Assembly (NCBI GenBank): GCA_001606155.1
Contig: LODT01000029.1
Coordinates: 248,001-312,000, forward strand
Direction of reading: 5' to 3'
DNA from: Tieghemostelium lacteum
Taxonomy: Eukaryota > Evosea > Eumycetozoa > Dictyosteliales > Raperosteliaceae
Length of the DNA stretch: 64,000 bases
The number at the start of each line of letters is the position of its first letter. Within the stretch, counting starts at the first letter, position 1. Both the position numbers and the translations under genes were made by a program. Below the pieces are notes generated by a model. It ran no database searches and was not told the origin of the DNA. It worked only from the letters and a program-made list of their open reading frames with translations. Of the stretch, positions 1-11,800 are shown piece by piece.

Positions 1-1056
1 TCAAAAGGAGATCATTAATGTTTTTGTATATTAGTTTCTTGATTATTGGATTATCTGTTGCCAACAGCGACTTAATATTTTCACAAAACAGTATTCTATA
101 ACTATCATCTAATTGGTACCTCTTATCAAGATAATGTTCAATCATTCTAAATAGTGAATGCTGATAGATATTAAAAAAACTAAAACTGACTAATGACAAT
201 GTTAACTTTAGATCCTGATCAGAATGTAACATAATCTTTATCTTTACAGAAGTCTTTTGTTGTTGTAATATTGTAAATAGTTGTTTCAGTGTATTCATTT
301 TGAACTGTTTAAGTCGTTCAGTTGTCTGTAGAAATTCATAATTATACTGATACTGATCCATTAAAACCAAAAGTAACCATAAATAAAGATCATGATTATT
401 CTCTAATATATTTTGAAATATGACATCACTGTATTGTTGTGTATGATCATTTGAATAGATTGACTTTAATAACAACTGACTTGTAGTTCTTTTCTCTAGA
501 TTATTATTTTCATTCAACAGAATCTTTTGAATACCCAAACTATAACAATTCTTTATTCTCTCATTAAAGTAATTATTCAATGATTCTAATATAACTATAC
601 TATTTACATTTAAATTATCTTTTAATATCTATTATATTAAGTTAATATACAATATAAGCTTGGCAACTGAACCTTATTCCTTACATCTACACTTACATTT
701 CTATCTTTATAAAATATGTTCAAAATAAATGATAGATTCTCTGAATTTAGATTAAAATTTGAAAGTTGTAATTTGATTATATATTCTTTAAAATTGAGGA
801 ACTCTTTATCTATACCTATAGGTGGTAGTTGATATAAGAATTGATGTTTCTTTGAATAATCTACTAGAGAACTTTGAAATATATTGTAAAGGTCTATAAC
901 TTTTTTATGATCATGCTTTTCGAGTTGGTTTATATAAATATCAAAGTTATTTGCCCACTCATATGAAAGTGAATAAATTTCCTCAGTCCATTCAGTGTTG
1001 TCTAAACATGAATAAAGTATTTCAATAAATTGTATAATTTCTTTCGAACTAATCAT
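1..1056 (-). CDS. Unrecognised protein, two exons, cut by the left window edge
   Basis: The 5' part of a minus-strand gene. Exon 1 runs 1056 to 685 (starts MISSKEIIQF, 124 codons). The intron is 684 to 629 (GTAAGG...AATAG, 56 nt), and exon 2 runs 628 to 1 without a stop. Phase 0 is kept across the junction (…VSVD | ILKDNLNVN…), and exon 2 gives about 209 codons of helix-rich sequence with no interruption. The protein is rich in Leu, Asn, Gln and Lys and looks all-alpha. I see no signal peptide, membrane segment or catalytic motif and do not recognise the family. It shares an upstream region with the plus-strand gene starting at 1382. The function is unknown; the exon model is good because both exons are open and in phase. 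Confidence 0.7.
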
Positions 1057-1381
1057 AAATAAAATAATAAAAAAAATAAATCAAATATTATATATATTTA
1101 TTATAAGTTAAATAAAGGATAAACTTTATTAAAAAATGTATAAAACTATTAATATTAATAGTTAAGAAAATAGATGAAAATTTATTATTATGAAAAATAC
1201 TCTAAAAGAATGAGGTTGGTTTTTTACAAAATAAACCTTCTTCCAATATAAATAGAATAAAAAAAATTAGTATTTGAAAAGACTTTAAATGTTATTATAA
1301 TTTCTTTCTTTCGTTTATTTCATGGTCATTTAATTTATTACTCATATTATTATCTCTATGATAAATATTAATTAAATTAAA
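1057..1381. promoter_or_regulatory. Divergent intergenic region (shared promoter)
   Basis: The 325 bases between two divergently transcribed genes. They are over 80% A+T, with oligo-A and oligo-T runs typical of dictyostelid promoters. I see no recognisable RNA gene or conserved motif. Confidence 0.45.
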
Positions 1382-2141
1382 ATGAATACAAAAGAAACAA
1401 CTACACAATCGAAACATATTAAAGTAAGTATTAATAGAATTTACTATTTAAATCTATATACTAATACAACTAAACTCCTATTTTCTTTCTTTGATTATTT
1501 TTTTCTATAATTAGTCTAAATATGATGACAGAATTGAGGTATATCAGGCACCTGGTGACCAAGATGCTCTGATGAAATTAAAGTCTCAGATGGAGTCTCT
1601 GGTCACTGCTGTACACCAGTACAACCACAACTACAATTTCATTGATCTGGTGTACCAATATGTACTGGATAAGGAACTGATGCTGAGTGAGATTCTGAAC
1701 CACTTGGCTGTTTATAGCTCTATGGATACCTCTGCAGTTCCATTGCTGAGAGAGCTGGTTTCCTGGTACTGTCAAGAGAAGGTCTTTGGTATCTGTAAAG
1801 ACCTATCCATTGTACTTGGTGCTTTCAAGGGTCAGAACACTCCATTGTGTGACCAATTCTATAAAGACCTTGAAAGCTACCAGAAGAAGCTGAGATCCAA
1901 GGCTGAAGTTCTCAAGAAGCTGGATGATCTGGAGAATGAACACGGTGATCTAATCCGTCTCAAGAGATCCATTCAGTACCGACTGGAGATTGCCTATGAG
2001 GAGCTGGAGGTCCTGTACGCCAAGTATGAAAAGAGTACAGAGAACGCCATCAAAAGAATGGACTTGCTGGCAAAAATTCAAGCCATAGGTCTGGATGAAC
2101 TGATGATTAGTTCCAGGAACTGTTTGTCAAGTGTAGAGTAG
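1382..2141 (+). CDS. Coiled-coil protein of unknown function, possibly frameshifted near its end
   Basis: Exon 1 is 1382-1423 (MNTKETTTQSKHIK). The intron is 1424-1514 (GTAAGT...AATTAG). Exon 2 is 1515-2141, giving 222 residues. The protein is helical; residues about 120-200 are rich in K/E/L heptads (for example KAEVLKKLDDLENE), suggesting a coiled coil. Codon use is unlike its neighbours: leucine is mostly CTG and the exon is clearly GC-richer. After residue about 213 the coding pattern continues in another frame, from about 2112 to a TGA at 2312-2314, including MAYYQLVPDEVR. So the native protein may be about 50-65 residues longer, and this copy carries either a frameshift or a sequence error. 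The shape loosely recalls BAR-type helical bundles, but I cannot support that. Function unknown. Confidence 0.6.
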
Positions 2142-2336
2142 TCAAGTACTCAAACTTTACCATGGCTTACTATCAATTGGTTCCAGATGAAGTCAGAGTC
2201 CAGACCAATAGGGATGACTTCCATTTGTTTTTTTCAGATCTGGATGCTTTTGTCAACTCTTTGGGTTCTTTAATTAATTTGGAACTATGGTACTTCCAAT
2301 TGGTAAATTGGTGAATTGGTTAAAGCCCAATGATGA

Positions 2337-3089
2337 CTACAAATGATTCTTTAAAAGTGGGTGATCTCTATTCTTAACCAACATTGAAAGAAAGATCAAA
2401 TCATGATGCTGAATTGCCCATTGAAGAAGTAGTTGACTTTTGATTTTAGAGTTTTCATAGAGATGGCTTTGTGTAAGAATATATGGTAATATATTGCAAT
2501 CAGTGATAAAATATCTCCAAAATGTTTTTAACAGTTTTGGATCATTTTGATGAATGAATATGAAACTTGGTAATCTTATTCTGAGGATCGAATGGGAGTT
2601 TATTTTCTTTGGAATAATCTCTTTATCCATATCCATCAAAATACTTCTGGATTTTTCACCAATCTTGATTCTGTGGGGGTACAATGAATTTTATAGATTC
2701 CATTGACAACATTATGTTCATTGGATATATTGCAAATTCCAATGGACTCTTGGATGGAAAATCTTCAAGATAGAATATTTTCATAATCTCTAAATGATCA
2801 GGAGTCATTACAGTATCATTCGATGTCGAATAATTCCATAGTTTTTAATATTAGTACTATCGGGTTTCATGTATTTTCTAAATAGTTTATAATGGTTAAC
2901 TTGTCTATAGTATATTATTTCTGTAATGATACCAGAAATTTCTCTACTGTTTACATAGTTATTAGTAATCAGGTATTCCATATTTTCAGTTGTTTGAGAC
3001 TCGATAGATAATCTATTAACACAACACTGCAAATTACCTCTTAGTTGATCATTATTATTAGTGGGAGGTGGCTCACGTGAATTAATCAC
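2337..3089 (-). pseudogene. Broken gene, possibly of the dictyostelid ankyrin-type family
   Basis: Three adjacent stretches of plausible coding sequence lie on the minus strand in different frames. They are 3089-2808 (begins MINSREPPPTNNN), about 2815-2640 (includes PDHLEIMKIFYLEDFPSK), and about 2684-2337 (ends LVKNRDHPLLKNHL). No splice signals join them in phase, so at least two frameshifts are needed. Composition and phrases such as FWRYFITDCNILPYILT resemble the large dictyostelid family with degenerate ankyrin-like repeats, of which an intact member lies at 55541-57505. This is a host gene remnant; family assignment is tentative. Confidence 0.45.
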
Positions 3090-3391
3090 TTTTTAATCTC
3101 CAAAAATAGAATTAAAAAAAATAAATAAAATAGGGTACACCACTTTAAATTAAAAGACTTTCTCATTAACAAAATAATTTATTTACTATGTAGTGTCGTT
3201 TCAAATCCTCATATTAAAAGTGATCAACTAAGAGCATTTCTTCTCTGGAGTGAAACACTCTTACTTAGTCACTTAAAAACCTAGGTTGTTAATTTTTTTT
3301 TTTCTCCAATGTGCAACTTAAGTTTGAACCACCATTTCCACCAGTACCTGTATATTTGAATAGTATGCGGCTTCGTATATTCTTCTATAAT
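3090..3391. other. Intergenic stretch with a small imperfect hairpin
   Basis: No gene is seen. The stretch is AT-rich with one imperfect stem-loop at 3218-3274: outer stem AAGTGA/TCACTT, then CTAAG/CTTAG after a 4-nt bulge. This could be chance or a small structured RNA. I do not see the 11-nt motif of dictyostelid class I RNAs. Confidence 0.25.
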
Positions 3392-3471
3392 CTATATCAT
3401 ACTTCTTCTCTTTCTATAATCATTTAGTTGCTTTTTTCTCTCCAGTGTCTCTTCCATCTTTGATACTATAT

Positions 3472-3517
<46 letters not shown>

Positions 3518-3930
3518 GATATTATTGGATTGATTACAATTAGAATTTTGTATGATATTATTCATAAACTGTTGTTGATGTTGTTGAGGTGTTAAATCAT
3601 CACTTCCACCATAGAGTCCTGTTACACTGATATGTTGTTGACTTGAAAATAATTCAGAAAGTGGTACCGCTATAGATTTACCTATATCAATACTACTATT
3701 ACTATCATTACTATCTCTAGAACCACTACCTCCCAATAGAATCACTAGAAGTATTATTACCACCACCACCACTACTACTATTACTATTACTACTTATACT
3801 ATTTAATATATACATTTTGATTAGAATCTGAATCTGCTGAATAGTAAATAGGTTGATGATTTTCTAATATTTGAAAATTTGATGATTTATTAAGGTGTAG
3901 TTTCACTCTGTGTTTGCTACAAGTTTTGTG
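3392..3930 (-). pseudogene. Poly-Asn coding remnant or mis-phased multi-exon gene
   Basis: The clearest piece, about 3730-3392, reads through GSGSRDSNDSNSS, a Gln/Asn-rich stretch, 15 Asn and a basic tail ending DYRKRRSMI. It has no usable ATG in frame. Upstream on the same strand are two more coding-like pieces. One is MYILNSISSNSNSSSGGGG in a different frame, from about 3818. The other begins at an acceptor-like TATAG near 3932 with VHKTCSKHRVKLHL. A single frameshift near 3735 would link the first two. This may be a decayed low-complexity protein or a real gene with an indel in the sequence. No function can be assigned. Confidence 0.35.
3474..3518. repeat. TTG triplet repeat, 15 units (poly-Asn on the minus strand)
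   Basis: Fifteen perfect TTG units; in the minus-strand frame they read as AAC codons, encoding 15 consecutive asparagines. Homopolymeric Asn tracts are a hallmark of dictyostelid proteomes. Confidence 0.9.
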
Positions 3931-4229
3931 TACCTATAATTTATATATTAATATCTAAGTTTTTAAATACAAAAACAAAAAACAAAAAAAAATTATTTTA
4001 ATAGACTTTTAATTTATTTTATTTTAGCTTTATTTATTATATGATCTATTCACTGTATATTCTAAATAAAACTGGTACATTGATATTTCAAATAAACTAA
4101 ATAAATAATTAATTACTTATTTCTTTTATTATTATTTATTTGTTGTATTATATTTTGTTAATAATATGGTAATCACGATTGAAGTGATAAAATCTGTTGA
4201 TTGAGATAAGTGATATAAATAGAATTATT

Positions 4230-4690
4230 TTATTTTGGTGTCCATAATGGTTTTAATGTGGATCTTCTGAATAGCAGACCATAATCGATGTGACTTTCCC
4301 AAAAGTTTGGGTACTCTTCTATCATCTGTTTAAAATTCAAATCTTTGTGAATTATATATTCCATTCTATTCGATAGATAGTCTCTATTGGCAAGTTCAGG
4401 ATGGTTCTGAAGGAAGAATAGGATAAATTCATTCGTGCAATCAAGAAGGAACTCTTTCACAGTAAATCACAGAGTTCCTTCTTGATTGCACGAATGAATT
4501 GACTTTTAAATTCATTATAAACCAATATAAACATATCCAATCTCTTTGCTCCATTATAAAATAATTGAATAGAATTTTCACATAAATTTAATATTCTATC
4601 AACATCACCATTTTCTTATGAAGCTCTATTCTATCTCTGAGTAATTGATACTTTCTATCCTGTTCTTCATCATTATCATTATTTTTTACC
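4230..4690 (-). pseudogene. Broken helix-rich gene interrupted by an inverted duplication
   Basis: Two coding-like pieces lie on the minus strand. The upstream piece starts at an ATG at about 4692 (MVKNNDNDEEQDRKYQLL). After a frame change near 4625 it continues as NGDVDRILNLCENSIQLF and ends with IKKELCDLL stop near 4445. The downstream piece, 4460-4230, begins MKEFLLDCTNEF and ends STLKPLWTPK stop. Between them sits a perfect 30-bp inverted repeat. The right arm codes QFIRAIKKEL in the first piece and the left arm codes EFLLDCTNEF in the second. The sequence resembles the N-terminal parts of dictyostelid ankyrin-type proteins, but the match is weak. Broken host gene. Confidence 0.45.
4426..4500. 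repeat. Perfect 30-bp inverted repeat with 15-nt loop
   Basis: The left arm 4426-4455 and right arm 4471-4500 are exact reverse complements over 30 bases. The loop is 4456-4470. The first mismatches lie directly outside and inside the arms, so the boundaries are sharp. The repeat lies inside a broken gene. Confidence 0.95.
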
Positions 4691-4838
4691 ATGAATTAAG
4701 TTAATGGTAACTGATAGTAATTATATGATTTAATTGAGTTGTATCTATAATAATCTTTAACATGATAATAAATCTTTTTATAAAAATTTGAAAAAAACTT
4801 ATTATTTTTTAATATTCAAAAAAAGACGAAAACATAAC

Positions 4839-5784
4839 ATGGAAGCATTTCAAAAGATTCACCCCCTCGAGTTCTATAGGAAATTTTTACAAAGATCAGT
4901 CAGACCTGATGGTAGATCACTTAATGATATTAGAAAAACTAGTATTTCAACAGGAGCAATTACTACAGCCTGTGGATCATCATTTGTAAAGATTGGAAAC
5001 ACATCAGTTATATGTGGTATTAGATCAGAAGTTGGCATACCTTCTTTTGAGAACACAGATCAACAAACTAATATATGTAGGTTATATACATTTGAGAAGT
5101 ATATTTGAATTCTTATAGTGTTTAACATTTAAATCTTATACAGTTGTAAATTTAGAATTGGGACCTATTTGCTCGAATATCTATTCGTCAACTAAACCTT
5201 CTGAACAAGCAATGAGTTTATCATCTAAGTTGAACTCATTAGTAAAAAGATTAGATATACCAAAAGAGGATTTTTATTTTGACCAAGAGGGTAAAGTACT
5301 CTGGTATTTATATGTGGATATATATTGTTTAGATTATGATGGTAATATAATGGATGCTTCTATTCTAGCGTTGATATCATCCTTGAAAAATGTTAAATTA
5401 CCAAGAGGAATTATAGAGAACACCAATGAATATTATAAAGATACTGAACAACTAAGATCACTACAAATCAATCATTATTTATTTCCACTATCATTTTCAA
5501 TTATAGAAGAGTATGCATGCACATTAAGACACCACCTCTACATTTTTATACCGTACTAATATCTAATAATTTATAGCTTTATTTTATCAGATCCTTCAAA
5601 TCAAGAAGAACAATTATCAACATCTAATCTTACAATTACATTAAATGAAAATTTTGAAATTTGTTTATTATCCTATAGTGGTATTAAACCAATTTCCGAA
5701 ACCATCCTTCAAGAATCTTTTGAAAAACTTAAAAATAGAATAGAATATCTAAAAAGTCTAATAGACTCTGCTCAAGAACACTAA
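4839..5784 (+). CDS. exosc8: Exosome core subunit EXOSC8 (Rrp43)
   Basis: An RNase PH-like ring subunit of the nuclear and cytoplasmic exosome, which degrades and trims RNA 3' ends. Exon 1 is 4839-5076, exon 2 is 5144-5510 and exon 3 is 5577-5784. The introns (GTAGGT...ACAG and GTATGC...TTATAG) are in phases 1 and 2. The total is 270 residues, against about 276 in human EXOSC8. Matches to the human protein include PLEFYRKFL, VRPDGRSL, IGNTSVICG, LGPICS, CLDYDGNIMDA and LSDPSNQEE. As in other eukaryotic Rrp43, I see no intact catalytic or phosphate-binding residues, so a structural role is likely. An ATG-less upstream extension was rejected because the MEAFQKIHPLEFY start aligns with the family. 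It is convergent with the colossin gene, 79 bases away. Confidence 0.93.
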
Positions 5785-5863
5785 ATAAAATATTATTTGA
5801 ATTATAAAACTTATTTTTATATATTTATTTGTTTTTTGTTATTATTCATTATTTATTATTTGT

Positions 5864-8800
5864 TTAAATTAAACCAAAATCTAAATCATATTTTGTTGGT
5901 GAATTATAGTTATCTGTAAATGTAAATTGTATAAATGTTTTACCATCAGCAGTAAGAGTTGCTGAGTTAAAGGTTAATGTAGATTGAATTTCATTTGGTT
6001 TTGGTATGATAGTTGGTATTACATTATCAATTAGGATTTTGTAGGTTTCATTTGGTGGTATATTAGTGAATTTATATAAACCATTTTGATCTGTAGTTGT
6101 TCTGGCAACTACTATGAATCTACTATTGACTAATGTTAAATTAACATTTGCTTTACCAGATTCAAATGGATCTCTGATACCATTTTGGTTGGTATCAATC
6201 CAAACCTGGTCACCAATTACAACAGATTTTGGAGTACATTGTGCAAGTAAGTCACCAAGACCACTTGATTTTCCAAATGTAACTTGGTTTGGTTGTGATA
6301 TGTTGGTTGTGTACATTACAAAACCAGTTCTTAAAGAACCATTCATATTGTTATAATATTTAATTGTACCTTCAAAGGCAAAATTGTAGTCATACGAATT
6401 TGAGATTACATCTGGGAATCCAGGAACTTGGTGAATTGCCCAACCGGCAGTTTCATCATGCCCAATAGCTCCAAGTTTAAAGTTATCATTATAGAATTCA
6501 CCTTTTCCAGGACCTTCTGTTTGTCCTCTAAATCCAGATGCTGATAAATGTGAACCAGTTAGAGAACCACATTTTCCATCTTTTTCTAATACAAGTTTAC
6601 CAGTACTGTTATCCATGCAAGCTCTTAATATATCACCAGCTGTTACAAATTGTGATTGGTCACCTTCTCTGTCTCTTATACCAATAATCAAATCAGTTCC
6701 ATCAAATGCCAAACTTGATACAATAGGTTGGGGAACTCCAATTTCATTAGCCCAAGCTCTCCAATTTGCAGATGGACACACACCAGCTTTATCAATATTC
6801 TTACAACCTCTGGTATAGTTCATTGGTATTGTAAGTACTTTTTGCAGTGTGGTATTTACTGGGTTAATAGCATCAACGGTGTAAACATAACCCATTAAAT
6901 CTTTGTTGGTTGGACCGGTACAAGTAGCACCTATATAATATTTACCAGATTTATAGGTTACTGCAAATGTGCTCCAATAGAATACATCTTTGTTGGCACA
7001 TTCACTTGGTATCTTTAGAGTACGAATATTTGAAGAATTTGCTGTTTGGTCTAATGGGATGAATACTACTTCGTCACGGTAAAGGTTAGCAGCTGCTAAA
7101 GTTCTTTGAACTGGATTCACATCAATATCACCAAATGACACACGATATACATGATCAAGACGATAATCATCAAGGGTTATTGGGATATCCATATCATCAA
7201 ATCCTGTATATCCTTCATAGAAAATTCTATTCAAATCTACAAATTGAGATAATTTACCTGATTGATCAAGTTTATAAATTACACCAGGACCATTAGGACC
7301 ATAGTCTGTACCAACTTTCATGAATGAACTCATGTACATATCTTGTTTTACTTTATCCCAACCTAGACCAAAAATGGAACCAACTTGTTTCTCAATTGCC
7401 AACATTTTAACATCTGAATGACTGGAGCTGTTGTATGGGTAACGTACTATAACTGGTTCATTTACATTAGATCCAGTTTGAGAATCACCAATTACATAGC
7501 AAGAAGTTGCAATCCATGGGTTATCATTACAAACCTCTTCATTGGTGATAAAGGAGAAATCATAACCAGAGGAAGATATAGATGGGATTACATTAATTTC
7601 CGTTGGTCTACATGGTTCAATTCTATCGCCTTGTCCAAATACCAAAGCTGGAGTTCCTACAACAACACTGTATCTTCCATCTTGAACTAGTCCCGAGAAT
7701 GTATAATTTCCATCAGATCCAGTTGTAGTTTGAGCAAGTGGTTTAGATATATTATTGTAGTACAAATAAACCGGGATTTTAGAGAGCGCCAAATCATTAG
7801 CAGTGCCTAGCCTAGAAGTACTATCAAATTTACCATTACAGTTCCAGTCTTTGAAGACTTTGCCTGATATTATGGCTGTACTTGGTCTAACTAAACCTAG
7901 TTTAATAACTGAACATTGATAGGATGCAAATGGACATTGAATATTTCTTGAATCTACACTATTCAAAGATATAACTGTTGTGGTATAATTTGATTGAAGA
8001 ATATTTCCACTTGGTGCATTATATTTAGTAGCTACCCATTCACCCGAGTATAATAATTGTAATGTGTAGTTTCCGAGTGAAATGTTTTCAAATTGGAATA
8101 CACCTGTGGAACTGATTACAGAACTGTTAATTATTGAGCCTTGACTATTAATTAAATTTACTTTGGCACCACTTGGATTATTTGATATTGGATTCTCTTC
8201 ATAAACACCATCACCTAGAATATCATTCCATAAATTACCATATATACCCATTGAGCTGTAATACAAGCCTGCATCAACTACTGGGTAATAATATAATGCT
8301 GTTATTGGTAGACCTGAAGGAGTTGGAATTGTTTTGGTAGAGTTCAATAGCAATGACAATACATCAGACTTTCCATTGGGATTGACTATGTTATCTGAGG
8401 TTGCAGATTTTGAACTAACTAACATACCGATGGGTATAGAGAACTGAACTATATATTGACCTTCTTTGATACCATCTATATAATAGTAACCTTGAGCATT
8501 GGAAACAGTTCTCTTTGGTTGATTTAGTGGATCAGGAACTATATTACTATTTATATCTAGTAGAGTTACAGTTACATTACTAAGACCTTTTTCTTCACCA
8601 TCCATAATTCCATTTTTATTTGAATCAACAAAGACACGATCACCAATAGCCATTAGAGGAGTTATAACACCAATGTTAATATTGGAGTATAGTCTACATT
8701 TTGCATTTGGATTTGCAGGATCTTTGATTACTAAACTATTGGGTAATGTGAAATTATCAGATCTTAGTGAATCTCTAATAACATTTACAACTGTTCCTGT

Positions 8801-11800
8801 ATTGGTATAAGGTGATATTACATCTCTATTGGAAAGCTGAACTTTTACATAATAGGTACCAGATGGCACTAATGGGATCTTGTATGCACCTATAGAATCA
8901 GTTTTTACAGGCTGAATAACAATACCGTAAAAATCTACAGCTATTTGGTTGGTGAATGCATTGTATAATGTCACCAAGATATCAGATTTTCCATGTTCAT
9001 TTGTATCATAGATACCATTTTGGTTGTCGTCAATCCAAGCCAATCTACCAATTTCAAAGCATGGTAAAACGATACCAGCATTATTGTTATTGGAAACGTA
9101 GTAATTCATTGTAGTATTGATTTTTGTATATAAACTCTGAGGTAACACAATCTTTCCATGTATATCTGCTCTAGATTCTTCAGTATTATTTGAGAATTTA
9201 GTACCTTGTGGATAACCAGTAATGTTTACATTTAGGAAATAGGTACTACCAGTAATATTTTTAAATTCATAGAATCCTTTACTGTCTACTTTTACTGAAG
9301 AGACTTCACGAGCATATGAATAGTTTCCTCTAAAGAGTGATACTACAGCATTGATAGCTGGCAATTCTGTGGAGGTGTTATACTTGGAGTTTTCATCAGT
9401 ATCTAACCATATCGTACCAGAGATATCTATGGTTCTGAGAATGAAACCAGCGTTTAGTAGTGGGTAGATGTAGAAACTATCAACACCATCGGAAGCTACA
9501 GTTGGACGGACACCTTGTGTCATGTAACTTAGGTTTTCACAATATAAGAAGGAGCCATTTATATTTGAAACTTTACCTTTTGGAGATGGAATTGTGTATT
9601 CATTTGGTGTTTGGAATTTGAAACAATATTTTCCTTGTGCTAAACCATCTAATTTCCAGTTACCATCTTTATCAGTATGAGTACTTTCAACGACTTGAGC
9701 ACCAATTAGAGCTGTAACAGTCACACCTTCATAATTTAATTCACCTGGATCTTGTTGGCCATTCTCATTGCTATCTATAAACACATGTTTACCAACTGCC
9801 AGTTTAGGTGGAACTACACCTATGTTAATTGTAGGATCAAATAGATCAGCAGAAACTCCTAAACTAGGATCTGGGATTATATTATTGGGATTAGTTATAT
9901 CAACTTTAGCAATTGCCCAACCAGATGAATTTGCCCTGTTTTCAGTTGAGAGTTGTGAGAATGTGGTACCAAATGGAGTATCAGCTTTTACATAATAGGT
10001 TCCAGGAGATAAATTGTCAAATGTATATATACCATTTTCATTGGTTTTAACATTAGATATAAATTTATAATTAGCATCATAAAGACTGACTGGTAGATTG
10101 AATAATGGCACTTCATTCGATTCAAAGGCACCATTTGCATTTATATCATTCCAAATAAATGTACCAACAGCAAAGGTAAATGGATGAATACCAAAATTAA
10201 TATTATAATTGTAATAGTCATCTGTGGAATCTGGAACTTCTTTAGGGAATTTAGTAACTTCAGTGTCATTCCAATATAAACGGAAACAATATGTTCTATT
10301 GGAACCTGCACGATTATAAGTTGTTTTGTTATAGTATGCTGGTGCCATATTCTGAGCAATTCCAGAATAGGTTGCACAATAGTTACCGGGTCTTACTAAT
10401 TTCAAATCCCAATTACCTTTGGAATCTGTTGTTGTACGCCAAGTTTGATTTGAATCCAAGCTATTTACCACAATCAAGATACCTGAAATACCATACTCAC
10501 CTGCAGACTTATTGTAAATTCCGTCATTATTCAAATCTGCATAAACTGTATCACCAATTCTAAATGTCTTTGGAGTTATACCAGCATTAATGAGCATATA
10601 TGCATATTTGGTATCTACATTATCTTCAGGTTTGGCTTCAAATACTGTCTTTCCAATTTGCAAATTAACAATATAATCACCATTACCATTAAATACTGAA
10701 AGAGTGGAGATATTGGATATCTTTAGACCGTAGGGTACTTTAATATGAGCTGTATAGAGTCCTGGAAGAACTTTAATGCTATAATCACCTAATGAATTGG
10801 TTACATTGGTATAGGTAGTAAAAGGAAGTGGATCTGTATTAACTAAATTTTTTCTATGTAACTTGAATTGATATTCACCTTTATATAGTGAAATTGTTAT
10901 ATTTGAAAGTGGAACATCTCCCATCTCAACCTCTAAATTACCATTACCATTTTGATCATAAAATATTATATGACCAACTGTAATATATGGAATAAGACCA
11001 AGATTAATATCATTTCTATCATCATTAATTTCTAGACAGTATTCAACAGTGTCAGGACTAGAAGTGGAGTTAAATGGTGATGTCTTAGTCAAGATATCAG
11101 CAGCATAGAGTTTAGTTGAGAAAACAGCTTGTACACAATAGTTTCCAGATACAACTTTGTTAAATGAATATTTTCCATTTTGGTCAGAGGTTACTTGTGA
11201 TATAAGAGTAGTTTTATCACTATTGTATAATTTCATTACAATATTAGAAATCATTGTATCATTGTCAGATCTACTTTGTAAATTATTCAAATCCAACCAT
11301 ACTTCCTTACCAATAGAATAGTAAGGTACCAAACCAACATTTGCAGAGTAATAGCTACTATTTGTTATAGTAACACAATATATACCAGAACTATTAAATA
11401 GTGAATGATCAGTTGGTTTTGAAACTTCATATTTGTCAGATGGGAAGACTACATGTATGCAATAGGCACCTGGATTAACTTTTGTAAATAGATATTGTCC
11501 ATTTTGATCAGAAGTAACAGTTTGTACAACTTTGTTTTCTGGATTAGACAGTAACTCAAATTTAATTCCTGGTAGTACAGACTCTGTAGCTTGTTTTAAA
11601 CTATCGTGGTTTTGATCAGTCCATATTTGGCTACTAATTTCTAATTCTCTTACAAAACCAGGATTTAGGTTACTAAATGTAGTAGGCTTAGTAGCACCAC
11701 CTATAAACATACATGATTTTGAATTACTGAATAATGAATCTGGACTATTTAAAACTGAGGAGTATCCAGATGGGGTAGTTGCTATTATACAATAGTAACC

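Noticed and set aside
3191-3215. tRNA-like TTCAAATCC sequence
   Set aside because: No matching acceptor, D or anticodon stems around it.
4788-4838. Upstream extension of EXOSC8
   Set aside because: It has no ATG and is A/T-rich leader; family homology starts at the ATG at 4839.
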